A stretch of DNA of 64,000 nucleotides from positions 261,037 through 325,036 of the forward strand of contig JACKEN010000008.1 in NCBI GenBank assembly GCA_020632995.1, read 5' to 3'. Positions 1 to 7,934 of the stretch are shown piece by piece (the first letter of the stretch is position 1; each line of letters opens with the position of its first letter). The notes below the pieces were generated by a model. That model saw only the letters and a program-made list of their open reading frames with translations. It searched no databases and was not told the DNA's origin. Made by a program: the position numbers and the translations under genes. This stretch comes from Deltaproteobacteria bacterium. GTDB lineage: Bacteria > Myxococcota > Kuafuiibacteriia > Kuafuiibacteriales > Kuafuiibacteriaceae.

Positions 1-75
1 GCGCAGGCGGAAGGGGTACGCCAGCAGGCGCGCGAGGAAGGTCAGGGGGAACAGGAGCGCTCGGATGATGCGCAC
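1..75 (-). CDS. Partial hypothetical protein, N-terminus only
   Basis: A GTG-started frame runs off the left edge of the window. The 25 visible residues are hydrophobic and Leu-rich with several Arg (VRIIRALLFPLTFLARLLA...), as in a membrane-anchored N-terminus. It begins 3 nt after the stop of the dipeptidase gene on the same strand, so the two are probably co-transcribed. Too little is visible to name it. Membrane-anchored S49 (SppA-type) peptidases often start like this, but that is a guess. Confidence 0.4.
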   Translation of the reverse strand, partial: MRIIRALLFPLTFLARLLAYPFRLR

Positions 76-78
76 GGG

Positions 79-744
79 CTAGTCCTTTGGCCGCGGGACG
101 GCGTTGAAGGGAACGCTCAGGCGGCGGTACTTCTTCCGGATCTGGGCGGCGGGGGCGGCGTTGAAGTGCCACCACTCGTTCCGGATCATGCTGAAGCCGC
201 CGCCCACCGTCATCGATGTACGCAGGATCTGGCGACGGTCTACCTGTTCCTGGCTGAGTTCACCGTTCTTCACGAAGCGGGCCTCGTGGCGGGGCTCGGC
301 CAGCTTGCCGAGGTGGTCATAGGGGGTGCCCATGTCCAGCTCCTTGCCGTCCGCGTCGGCCAGGGTCAGGTCGACCGCGGCGCCGTAGCTGTGGATGCTC
401 CCGGTCGCGGTGTTGGGGTTGGCCACGTAGGCCGCCTTCGACGTCCCCTTCACCGCGTCCCACAGGACGTGCTGGATGGGGTCGGGGCGGTAGCAGTCCT
501 TGAACATCAGGCGCAGCCCGGGGTGGTGCTCATCGAGCCAGTGCTGCGCCTCAACCACCTGCTTGGCGACCTCGCGCCGCAGGAGGCACCGGGCCTCGGG
601 GTAGACCTTCTGGCCGAAGAAGTTGTCGGCGGTGGCGTAGCGGATGTCGAGGAGGAAGCGCCGGTCCAGACCGGTCACGTCCACCAGGTCGGCGGCGGCA
701 GCGGGCGGGGCCGCGCACATGAGGATCAGGAGCCCGCCGAGCAT
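79..744 (-). CDS. Exported D-alanyl-D-alanine dipeptidase (VanX/DdpX-like, M15D)
   Basis: This is a zinc dipeptidase of the VanX/DdpX type, which hydrolyses D-Ala-D-Ala in peptidoglycan turnover. The family zinc motif is visible as GSIHSYGAAVD (His about 118, Asp about 125), with the catalytic Glu and last zinc ligand in NEWWHFN (Glu about 190, His about 193). I chose the ATG at 744, which begins a signal peptide (MLGGLLILMCAAPPAAAA). A TTG 12 codons upstream is possible but would put Arg and His ahead of the hydrophobic core. A signal peptide suggests a periplasmic scavenging role rather than vancomycin resistance, and no vanH or vanA homologue is adjacent. Length is usual for the family. 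Confidence 0.88.
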   Translation of the reverse strand: MLGGLLILMCAAPPAAAADLVDVTGLDRRFLLDIRYATADNFFGQKVYPEARCLLRREVAKQVVEAQHWLDEHHPGLRLMFKDCYRPDPIQHVLWDAVKGTSKAAYVANPNTATGSIHSYGAAVDLTLADADGKELDMGTPYDHLGKLAEPRHEARFVKNGELSQEQVDRRQILRTSMTVGGGFSMIRNEWWHFNAAPAAQIRKKYRRLSVPFNAVPRPKD

Positions 745-812
745 CGACAGATGGTGGCGCGGGCGACGCCCCCGGCACAAGTCCCGGCTGGGTTTCGTGC
801 TAGAAGAGCGGA

Positions 813-1469
813 ATGCGGTGGGCCGTGGTCTCGAGCGTGCTGGTGCTCACGGGGTGCCCGGGGGCCATCGACGATCCTGCGCCCTACCTGCAGGCGCGGG
901 GCATCGACTCGGGGCTCGTCGCCGAGGACGCCGGCATCGACGCAGGCCCGCTTTCGGATGCGGGACACCCCGACACCGGCGTGGTCTCGGACGCGGGCGA
1001 GGACACCCCCATCATCGTGCAGGCGGAGTACGCGTCGGTGCTCCAGGCCCCGATGGCCAAGCGCGACGACCCCGAGGCCCAGAACGGGCAGTACGTGGTG
1101 GTGCCGGCGGGCGAACCGGTGAACGGAGATCCCGACTCGGTCACCGCCGGCCGCATGGACCTCGCCTTCGTCCTCGACGCCGCGGCCACGGTGCGGGTCT
1201 TCGGGCGGGTGCGGGTGCCCGACACCAACGGCGACTCGTACTGGGTGCGCATGGACGGCGGGGCGTGGATCCAGTGGAACGGCATCAACCTGGACCACCC
1301 CGGGGTGTGGTGGTGGGCCCCGGTGCACGACTCCGACGACGGGGGCGCGGTGGTCGACTTCACCCTGGAGGCGGGGCGGCACGTGCTCGAGCTGCGCCAG
1401 CGTGAGGCTGGGATCGCGCTGGACGCGATCCTGGTGACCCGGGACCTGAACCTGGATCCCAACGGCTGA
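813..1469 (+). CDS. Lipoprotein with Asp/Ala/Gly linker and C-terminal beta-sandwich-like domain
   Basis: This 218-residue protein begins with a signal peptide ending in a clear lipobox (SVLVLTGC), so it should be lipid-anchored. Residues about 30-65 are a low-complexity linker rich in DAG and DTG. The remainder (about 68-218) has aromatic, beta-rich spacing (YWVRMDGGAWIQWNGINLD, then a HVLELRQREAGIALDAI segment ending in LVTRDL). That pattern is typical of galactose-binding-like or CBM6/35-like modules, so carbohydrate binding at the cell surface is plausible. It is divergent from the dipeptidase across about 70 bp. No catalytic motif is visible, so the function is inferred from shape only. 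Confidence 0.75.
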   Translation: MRWAVVSSVLVLTGCPGAIDDPAPYLQARGIDSGLVAEDAGIDAGPLSDAGHPDTGVVSDAGEDTPIIVQAEYASVLQAPMAKRDDPEAQNGQYVVVPAGEPVNGDPDSVTAGRMDLAFVLDAAATVRVFGRVRVPDTNGDSYWVRMDGGAWIQWNGINLDHPGVWWWAPVHDSDDGGAVVDFTLEAGRHVLELRQREAGIALDAILVTRDLNLDPNG

Positions 1470-1512
1470 GCGCCTGGCCCTGCTGGCCAGATGCGGGTAG
1501 CCTCCCCGGGCT

Positions 1513-3273
1513 TTGGCGGACTCGAACAAGCCCCTCTACCTTCGGGGCCTGGACGCGGTGGAGCGGCTGGGCAACCACCTGCCGCACCCCTTCTGGCTCT
1601 TCTGCCTCCTCATCGTGGCCACGGTGCTCTTGTCTGCCGCCATGAACGCGGCGGGGGTGGTGGTGTACACCCCCGAGACCCAGGTGCTGCGGCGGGGTGG
1701 TCAACCTGGCTTGCAGGTGGAGGGCGGGCCCGACTTCGAGCCCCTCACCCTCGAGCTGAAGTCGGCGGCCAAGAGCGGTAAGCTCGTCAACCTCTACCTG
1801 GAGGTGCGGCGGGACGGGCAGGTGGTGGCGGAGCACCCGGTGGAGCGCGACGCCCTGGCGCACCTCGAGGTGGACGAGCCGGTGCTCCACACCCCGGGGA
1901 CCTACCGGATCCACGTGGTCGCGCGCCCGGTGGCCATCCCGATCAAGTCGCTCCTGTCAGCCGAGGGCCTTAACTGGGCGGTGCTGAGCCTGGTCGAGAA
2001 CTTCGCCCACTTCGAGCCGCTCGGCCTCGTGCTGGTGATGCTGATGGGCGTGTCGATCGCCGAGGGCGCGGGGCTCATCACCGCGGTGATGCGCGCGGTG
2101 GCGTTGGCGGTGCCGGAGCGCCTGATCGTGCCGGTGCTCTTCGCGCTCGCCGCGTGCGGCAACATCGGGAGCGACGCGGGGGTGGTGGTGATCCCGCCCC
2201 TCGCCGCCGCGATCTTCAAGCAGATGGGCAAGAACCCCATCACCGGGTTGCTGGTGGGCTACGTGGGCGCCACCGCCGGCTTCACCGCGAACCTGCTCCC
2301 CGCCGGCACCGACGTGCTCGCGATGTCCCTCACCAACGCCGCCACCGGGAACGAGCCCGAGATCAGCGTGCTCGCCAACTGGTATTTCATGATCGTCTCG
2401 GTCTTCTTCCTCGCGATCCTCGGCACGGTGGTGACCCACCGCCTGGTGGAGCCGCGCCTGGGCGACGTGGGTGGACCGGCGGGCGAGAAGGTGGCCGGCC
2501 TCAGCGCAGAGGAGAAGCGGGGCCTCGCCTTCGGGCTGGGGGCGGTGGCGTTGACCTTGGGGGTGTGGCTCCTGACCCTCCTCCCCGAGCAAGGGATCCT
2601 GCGGAACTCGGAGCCGGATCAGTTCTGGCGATCGCCCTTCTTCAAGGGCCTGGTGCCGATCCTCTTCACCCTCTTCGCGGTGGGTGGCCTGGCCTACGGC
2701 AAGGTGACTGGCAGCGTGAAGAGGGCGGACGACCTCCTGACCTTCATGGGCGACGCGATGAAGCGGATGGGCCCCTACATCGTGCTCGTGCTCGCCATCT
2801 CGCAGTTCACCGAGGCCTTCCAGTTCACCGCCCTCGACCGCTTCATCGCGATCAAGGGGGCCGAGATCCTGCGCGGGGTGGGCTTCGAGCAGTACCCCAT
2901 CCCGTTCTTCGTCGCGTTCATCACCGCGGTGGCGGTGGCCAACCTCTTCATGGGCAGCGCATCGGCCAAGTGGGCCATCTTCGCCCCCATCTTCGTGCCG
3001 ATGTTCATGAGCCTGGGCTACCACCCCGCCTTCACCCAGCTCCTGTACCGGGTGGGCGACTCCATCACGAACTGCGTCAGCCCCCTGTACCCCTACTTCC
3101 CGCTCCTCCTCGGCTGGATCGCGGACGTCGACAAGGAGCGGGCCAAGGTGGGCACGGTGCTGGCCTACCTCGTGCCCTACGCCTCGGTGCTCCTGGTGGG
3201 GTGGATCCTGATGCTCGTGGTCTGGTACCTCCTCGGCCTCCCGGTGGGCCCGGGGAGCCCGATTCACATGTAG
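1513..3273 (+). CDS. AbgT-family transporter (p-aminobenzoyl-glutamate type)
   Basis: A 586-residue polytopic inner-membrane protein. Sequence such as ACGNIGSDAGVVVIPPLAA, GFTANLLPAGTDVLA and NLFMGSASAKWAIFAPIFVP matches the two re-entrant and substrate regions of the AbgT family, whose members import p-aminobenzoyl-glutamate or export sulfonamides. The start is TTG at 1513 (MADSNKPLYLRGLD). The protein is longer than usual for the family (about 510). The extra length is a hydrophilic segment, residues about 52-135, between the first and second membrane helices, with beta-strand-like alternation. Substrate and direction of transport cannot be read from sequence. Confidence 0.85.
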   Translation: MADSNKPLYLRGLDAVERLGNHLPHPFWLFCLLIVATVLLSAAMNAAGVVVYTPETQVLRRGGQPGLQVEGGPDFEPLTLELKSAAKSGKLVNLYLEVRRDGQVVAEHPVERDALAHLEVDEPVLHTPGTYRIHVVARPVAIPIKSLLSAEGLNWAVLSLVENFAHFEPLGLVLVMLMGVSIAEGAGLITAVMRAVALAVPERLIVPVLFALAACGNIGSDAGVVVIPPLAAAIFKQMGKNPITGLLVGYVGATAGFTANLLPAGTDVLAMSLTNAATGNEPEISVLANWYFMIVSVFFLAILGTVVTHRLVEPRLGDVGGPAGEKVAGLSAEEKRGLAFGLGAVALTLGVWLLTLLPEQGILRNSEPDQFWRSPFFKGLVPILFTLFAVGGLAYGKVTGSVKRADDLLTFMGDAMKRMGPYIVLVLAISQFTEAFQFTALDRFIAIKGAEILRGVGFEQYPIPFFVAFITAVAVANLFMGSASAKWAIFAPIFVPMFMSLGYHPAFTQLLYRVGDSITNCVSPLYPYFPLLLGWIADVDKERAKVGTVLAYLVPYASVLLVGWILMLVVWYLLGLPVGPGSPIHM

Positions 3274-3315
3274 CTCCGGCTTGCTCGGCGGCGGGCGAAG
3301 TGCTCAAAGTGCCGC

Positions 3316-4158
3316 GTGCCTGGCTGGTTGCAAGCGCTGCTGTTGGGGGTTGTGCAGGGGCTCACCGAGTTCCTGCCCGTGTCGTCGTCGGGGCACCTGG
3401 TGCTCTCGCAGCTCCTCCTCGGCGACGAGTTCATGTTCGCCTCGGAGGCGGTGGCCTTCGACCTCGTGCTCCACGTGGGGACGCTCTTGCCGGTGCTCTA
3501 CTTCTACCGGCAAGACCTCTTGCGCATCGTGCAAGGCACCTTCCGTGAGTCGCCCATCGGCTACGAAGGCGGGATCATGGGCTGGCTCAAGGGCGACACC
3601 CACCGCTGGCTCGCCCTGTGCGTCATCGCCGCCACCCTCCCCACCGGCCTGATGGGGGTCGGCCTCAAGGACGTCTTCGAGTCGCTCTTTCACGACGCGC
3701 GGGCGGTGTGCGGGGCGCTCTTCTTCACCGGGTGCCTGCTCTTCTCGACCCGCTTCTTCGCCAAGGGCGAGGGGCAGCGCCGCAACCTGACCCTGGGCAT
3801 CGCGCTCCTCATCGGCCTCGCCCAGGGCTTCGCCATCACCCCCGGCATCTCGCGCTCGGGCACCACCATCGCGGTGGCGCTCCTGTTGGGCCTGGAGCGG
3901 GACCTCGCCGCCCGGTTCTCGTTCCTCCTGTCGATCCCCGCTATCCTGGGCGCGGTGGTGCTGGTGCTGAAGGACGGCGTGACCCTGCAGGGCGAGTCCA
4001 TGGTGGCCCTCGGGGTGGGCTTCGTGGCCTCGATGCTGGTGGGCTACGCCGCCCTGTGGATGCTGGTGGCCCTGGTCAAGCGCGGGGGCATCCACAAGTT
4101 CGCCTATTACCTGTGGCCGGTGTCGGTGATCGGGTTCATCGCCTTCTCGGCCCACTGA
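3316..4158 (+). CDS. uppP: Undecaprenyl-diphosphatase UppP (BacA family)
   Basis: This integral membrane phosphatase recycles undecaprenyl pyrophosphate to the monophosphate carrier lipid used in peptidoglycan and O-antigen synthesis. The two family motifs are present: QGLTEFLPVSSSGHL near residue 17 and PGISRSGTTI near residue 177. About eight hydrophobic segments and 280 residues match the family. Start is GTG at 3316. It is followed after 16 nt by the kinase gene, so they are likely co-transcribed. One copy of the dispersed 14-bp palindrome lies inside at 3510-3523, encoding the segment QDLL. Confidence 0.95.
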   Translation: MPGWLQALLLGVVQGLTEFLPVSSSGHLVLSQLLLGDEFMFASEAVAFDLVLHVGTLLPVLYFYRQDLLRIVQGTFRESPIGYEGGIMGWLKGDTHRWLALCVIAATLPTGLMGVGLKDVFESLFHDARAVCGALFFTGCLLFSTRFFAKGEGQRRNLTLGIALLIGLAQGFAITPGISRSGTTIAVALLLGLERDLAARFSFLLSIPAILGAVVLVLKDGVTLQGESMVALGVGFVASMLVGYAALWMLVALVKRGGIHKFAYYLWPVSVIGFIAFSAH

Positions 4159-4174
4159 GGTTACACTTCGAGGC

Positions 4175-5581
4175 CTGAAGGTCCGGTGCCACCAGTGTCG
4201 TCATGACTTCACGGCCCCGCCCGGGGCCCTGGAGGTGCGCTGCCCCGAGTGCGGGGCGCGGGTGACCCTCACCGCCCTCGAGACCCGCCCGGTGCCGGCG
4301 GCGCCCAGGCTCCCCCTCGACGACGAGCAGCGCCTCCTGGGCCAGGTCCTGGGCGGCTACCGCCTCGACGGGGTCCTCGGGGGCGGGGGCATGGGCATCG
4401 TGTTCGAGGCCACCCGGGTGGCCGAAGGTCAGGGCCCCGAGCGGGCGGCGGTGAAGGTGCTGTCGCCCCTGTTCGCCCAGGATCCGGACTTCGTGGCCCG
4501 CTTTCGGCGCGAGGCCGACGCGCTGATCAAGCTCCGCCACCCGCACCTGATCGAGGTCTACGAGAAGGGCGAGCACGCGATGGCCGAGGGCCCGCCCGCC
4601 TACTACTTCGTGATGGAGCGCTTCGAGGGCGACGACCTGCGGCGCCGGCTCGGGCAAGGTGCCTTGCCGGTGCCCACCGCCCTCGCGATCATCCGGCAGG
4701 CGGCGGAGGGCCTCGCCTACGCCCACCAGCACGGCATCGTGCACCGGGACATCAAGCCGGCGAACATCCTGGTGCGGGGCGATCCGGCCGCCGACGGCCT
4801 GGTGAAGGTGGTGGACTTCGGGGTGGCGCAGCTCGCCTCGCCCAACCAGACCCTGACGAGCCTCACGCGATCGGATCTGATCCTCGGGACGCTCAACTAC
4901 ATGTCCCCCGAGCAGCGGGTCGACGCCTCCCGCATCGACCACCGGGCCGACATCTACGCCCTCGGCGTGGTGGCCTACGAGCTCTTGACCGGGAGCCTGC
5001 CCCTCGGCGCCTTCGAGCACCCGTCCGAGCTGCGGCCGGAGCTCCCCGCCGCGGTGGACACCGCGCTGATGGCCGCGCTCCGGCGCGACCCGGCCCAGCG
5101 CCCGGCAACCGTGATGGCGTTCGCGGAGCAGCTCCTCGTGACCCTCCGGGGCGCGGGGCCCCGCCGCTGGGTGTGGGGCGCTGTGGCGGCCGCCGCCCTG
5201 ACCCTGGCCGGGGCGGGCGGGTGGATGCTCAACGCGCGCACCGTCGACACGAAGAAGACCGAGGGCAAGCTGGCTTACATCGACGAGCCCAAGGCCGAGC
5301 AGGCAGAGCAGGCGCCACCGGTGGTGGAGCAGGCGCAGGCCCAGAACGCGGCGCCGCAGGTCCCGGAGTGGAGCATCCCGCCCGAGGTGGACGCGCTGGC
5401 CGACGCGCTGCGGGCGGACCGCGAGTTCACCGAGAGCCAGGCGCGCGTCGCGGTGCCGACGAAGGGCACCACGGAGGCGAAGCCGCAGGTGACGCGGAAG
5501 ACGAGCCCGGCGCCGAAGCTGAAGAGGAAGCAGGCCCTCAGCACCAAGGTCGCGCCGCTCGACGTGAAGTCGGCGAAGTAG
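4175..5581 (+). CDS. Membrane-anchored Ser/Thr protein kinase with N-terminal zinc ribbon
   Basis: A Hanks-type kinase: Gly-rich loop GGGGMGIVFEA, VAIK-like lysine in AAVKVL, catalytic loop HRDIKPANIL, DFG in VVDFGVAQL and an MSPEQ segment. After the kinase domain a helix (WVWGAVAAAALTLAGAGGWML) should span the inner membrane, followed by a Gln/Ala/Lys-rich tail. A GTG at 4235 gives only one CxxC (RCPEC). The same frame upstream encodes RCHQCRHDFTAPPGALEV, supplying the other half of a CxxC-CxxC zinc ribbon of the kind seen in myxobacterial proteins. I therefore chose the CTG at 4175, a rare start; an automated caller would probably use 4235. The autophosphorylation target is unknown. Confidence 0.85.
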   Translation: MKVRCHQCRHDFTAPPGALEVRCPECGARVTLTALETRPVPAAPRLPLDDEQRLLGQVLGGYRLDGVLGGGGMGIVFEATRVAEGQGPERAAVKVLSPLFAQDPDFVARFRREADALIKLRHPHLIEVYEKGEHAMAEGPPAYYFVMERFEGDDLRRRLGQGALPVPTALAIIRQAAEGLAYAHQHGIVHRDIKPANILVRGDPAADGLVKVVDFGVAQLASPNQTLTSLTRSDLILGTLNYMSPEQRVDASRIDHRADIYALGVVAYELLTGSLPLGAFEHPSELRPELPAAVDTALMAALRRDPAQRPATVMAFAEQLLVTLRGAGPRRWVWGAVAAAALTLAGAGGWMLNARTVDTKKTEGKLAYIDEPKAEQAEQAPPVVEQAQAQNAAPQVPEWSIPPEVDALADALRADREFTESQARVAVPTKGTTEAKPQVTRKTSPAPKLKRKQALSTKVAPLDVKSAK

Positions 5582-5584
5582 CTG

Positions 5585-5598
5585 TCAACCTGGGTTGC
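5585..5598. repeat. Copy of the dispersed 14-bp bipartite palindrome, intergenic
   Basis: TCAAC-CTGG-GTTGC lies between the convergent ends of the kinase gene and the HU gene. It is one of about three dozen copies in the window (consensus GCAAG-N4-STTGC, with TCAAC/GTTGA as a common arm variant) and one of the few outside genes. In this position it could also form a small hairpin in transcripts from either side, but it has no adjacent T-tract. Confidence 0.55.
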
Positions 5599-5604
5599 GG
5601 ACTA

Positions 5605-5880
5605 CTACAGCGAGCCCTTGAAGTTGGGGGCGGGCTTGAAGGCGATCGTCTTCGACGCGGCGATCTTGATCTCTTCGCCGGTGCGCGGGTTGCGGCCCAC
5701 GCGGGCCGCGCGCTTCCTCAGGGAGAAGGTGCCGAAGTTGGGATAGGAGAAGCGCTTCTCCTTCTTCACGGACTTCTGGATGAGGTCGAACACCTCGTCC
5801 ACCACCTCGCCAAGCACCTTCTTGGACAGGTCCTTGCCGGAGCTCTTTTGCAGCTTCTCGATGAGCTCAGCCTTGGTCAT
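5605..5880 (-). CDS. HU family DNA-binding protein
   Basis: This 91-residue basic protein matches bacterial HU/IHF: MTKAELIEKLQKSSG at the N-terminus, the arm sequence RVGRNPRTGEEIKI, and a GTFSLRKRAAR strand. It binds and bends DNA as a homodimer and packages the nucleoid. I chose the ATG at 5880, which gives the canonical N-terminus; the frame stays open 12 codons further upstream. It lies 32 nt downstream of the lysine aminomutase gene on the same strand. Confidence 0.93.
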   Translation of the reverse strand: MTKAELIEKLQKSSGKDLSKKVLGEVVDEVFDLIQKSVKKEKRFSYPNFGTFSLRKRAARVGRNPRTGEEIKIAASKTIAFKPAPNFKGSL

Positions 5881-5912
5881 TCCGCGCAAACTAGGGCCGG
5901 CTCGGGGGACTG

Positions 5913-7055
5913 TCAATGTTCAGATGGGAGCGGATCGAGGTACTCGGCCGTCTCGCCGGAGTAGGTCCGGAACGTGGTGTACCGTCCCGTACGGCCGACG
6001 ATCCACTCTGGCACGAGCGTGACCTTGCCCAGACCCCCGGGCACGTCCACGCAGAGCTGCGGCACCATGAGCCCGCTGGAGTGGCCGCGCAGGCCGTCGA
6101 TGATGGCGAGGCCGGTGGCGAGCGGGGTGCGGAAGTGCTCGATGCCCTCGGCCAGGTCGCACTGGTGCAGATAATACGGGGTTACGCGCATCGAGACGAG
6201 GCGGCGGTTCAGATCCCGAATGATCTCCACGTCGTCGTTGATCCCGCGGAGCAGCACGGACTGGTTGTAGACCACCACCCCGTGGTCCACGAGGCGCCGG
6301 CATGCCTCCGCCGCCCACACCGTGCACTCGCGTGGGTGGTTGAAGTGGGTCATCACGTAGACCGGGCCGTGGGCGGCCAGGAGCGCGGCCACGCGGTCCG
6401 TCACCCGCATCGGGCAGGTCACCGGCATGCGCGTGGCGAGCCGGATGATCTCGACGTGCTCGATGCTCCGCAGCGTCCCCAGCACGTGCTCCAGCTGGTT
6501 GTCGCCCAGCATCAGCCCGTCGCCGCCCGAGACGATGACCTCCTTGATCTCGGGATGAGCGCGCACGTACTCGAACGCCTCGGCCAGGAGGGCCCGCGAC
6601 GACTGCCGCTCCACCCGGCCCACGATGCGACGCCGGGTGCAGAAGCGGCAGTATACGGGGCAGCGGTCGGTGGACAGGAGCAGGACCCGGTCCGGGTAGC
6701 GGTGCACCAGGTTGGGCACCACCTCGCGGGGCTCCTCCCCCAACGGGTCGGCGCGCTCGCCGATGCGCACCACCGCCTCTTGGGGTCGGGGCACGAGCTG
6801 CTGGCGAATCGGGCAAGCTGGGTTGCGCGCGTCGGCCAACAGCGCGTAGTAGGGCGTCACCCCGAAGCGGAACAGCCCCCTGGTCTCGTCGAAGCCGCGG
6901 CGCTCCTCGTCGGTGAGCTCGAGGACCTGGCCCAGCGTCTCGGGGTCATCGATGCGGTGCTTGACCTGCCAGCCCCACGACCAGAACTCGTCGTCGGGGA
7001 CGTCGCGCCAGGGGCTTCGGGAGCGGTCGGGGTTGGGATTCGGTGCGATGGGCAT
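5913..7055 (-). CDS. kamA: Lysine 2,3-aminomutase (radical SAM, PLP)
   Basis: This enzyme converts L-lysine to beta-lysine using a [4Fe-4S] cluster, S-adenosylmethionine and PLP. The radical-SAM motif is CPVYCRFC near residue 135. The substrate-binding Asp pair of genuine lysine aminomutases is present in HQCDLAEGIEHFRTP and LCVDVPGGLGK, the latter also holding the PLP lysine. EpmB (EF-P modification) proteins lack this PGGxGK form, so KamA is preferred. At 380 residues it is slightly shorter than clostridial KamA. Beta-lysine could feed an osmolyte or a secondary metabolite; the N-acetyltransferase AblB is not in the window. Confidence 0.9.
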   Translation of the reverse strand: MPIAPNPNPDRSRSPWRDVPDDEFWSWGWQVKHRIDDPETLGQVLELTDEERRGFDETRGLFRFGVTPYYALLADARNPACPIRQQLVPRPQEAVVRIGERADPLGEEPREVVPNLVHRYPDRVLLLSTDRCPVYCRFCTRRRIVGRVERQSSRALLAEAFEYVRAHPEIKEVIVSGGDGLMLGDNQLEHVLGTLRSIEHVEIIRLATRMPVTCPMRVTDRVAALLAAHGPVYVMTHFNHPRECTVWAAEACRRLVDHGVVVYNQSVLLRGINDDVEIIRDLNRRLVSMRVTPYYLHQCDLAEGIEHFRTPLATGLAIIDGLRGHSSGLMVPQLCVDVPGGLGKVTLVPEWIVGRTGRYTTFRTYSGETAEYLDPLPSEH

Positions 7056-7073
7056 TCATGCGCGCCGCGCGCT

Positions 7074-7877
7074 TCAGACGTCGGCGCCCTCCACCTTGAC
7101 CTTGGGGAGGGGCAGCTCCCCCGGCTCTGAGTTGAACTTCCGAATGCCCTCCAGCAGGTCGATGGGCACCGGGAAGAGGGTTGTGGAGTTGTTCTCCACC
7201 GCCACCTCCTGCAGGGTCTGCAGGTAGCGCAGGGTCATGGCGCCGGGGGAGCGGCCGATGACCTCGGCCGCCTCGCCCAGCTTGCCGGCGGCCTGCATCT
7301 CGCCCTCGGCCGCGATGATCTTGGCGCGGCGGTAGCGCTCCGCCTCGGCCTGGCGGGCCATGGCGCGCTGCATCTCTTGCGGCAGGTCCACGTGCTTCAG
7401 CTCCACGCTGGTCACCTTCACGCCCCACGGGTCGGTGTGCCGGTCGATGACCGTCTGGAGCTGCTGGTTGATGCGCTCGCGCTCGGCCAGGAGGTCATCC
7501 AGCTCCACCTGGCCGAGGATCGCCCGCAAGGTGGTCTGCGCATATTGGCTGGTCGCGTAGAGATAGTTCTCGACGTTGAGCACCGCCTTGTCGGGGTGCA
7601 CCACGCGGAAGTAGATCACCGCGTTCACCTTCACCGAGACGTTGTCGTGGGTGATGACGTCCTGGGGCGGGACGTCCCGCGCCACCACGCGCAGGTCGAC
7701 CGTGAACATGCGGTCGATGGCGGGGATGATCCAGATGAGCCCCGGGCCCTTGGGGGTGCCGGTGTAGCTCCCCAGCCGGAGCACGACGCCGCGCTCGTAC
7801 TCCTTGATCACACGGATGCCGCTGGCCACGAAGAGGCCAACGATGAAGAACACTACGGCGAGCGGGATGAGGTTCAC
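7074..7877 (-). CDS. SPFH/Band 7 domain protein, slipin type
   Basis: A 267-residue stomatin-like protein. It has one N-terminal membrane helix (IPLAVVFFIVGLFVASGI), then the slipin core (IKEYERGVVLRLG, GPGLIWIIPAIDRM, VDLRVVARDVPPQDVITHDNV) and the conserved NNSTTLFPVPIDLL near the C-terminus. Slipins oligomerise on the membrane and organise microdomains. Start is GTG at 7877. Slipins often neighbour an NfeD-type protein; none is seen here. Confidence 0.92.
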   Translation of the reverse strand: MNLIPLAVVFFIVGLFVASGIRVIKEYERGVVLRLGSYTGTPKGPGLIWIIPAIDRMFTVDLRVVARDVPPQDVITHDNVSVKVNAVIYFRVVHPDKAVLNVENYLYATSQYAQTTLRAILGQVELDDLLAERERINQQLQTVIDRHTDPWGVKVTSVELKHVDLPQEMQRAMARQAEAERYRRAKIIAAEGEMQAAGKLGEAAEVIGRSPGAMTLRYLQTLQEVAVENNSTTLFPVPIDLLEGIRKFNSEPGELPLPKVKVEGADV

Positions 7878-7934
7878 GGGTCAGACAAATACCCCTTAGG
7901 TGCGGGAGTCAACCCCACCGGGGGCCATGGGGCG

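Noticed and set aside
79..744. Vancomycin-resistance vanX
   Set aside because: It has a signal peptide and no vanH/vanA neighbours, so it is better read as a cell-wall scavenging dipeptidase.
5913..7055. EpmB (EF-P lysine aminomutase) instead of KamA
   Set aside because: The substrate Asp residues and PGGLGK motif match lysine 2,3-aminomutase; EpmB has a different PLP segment.
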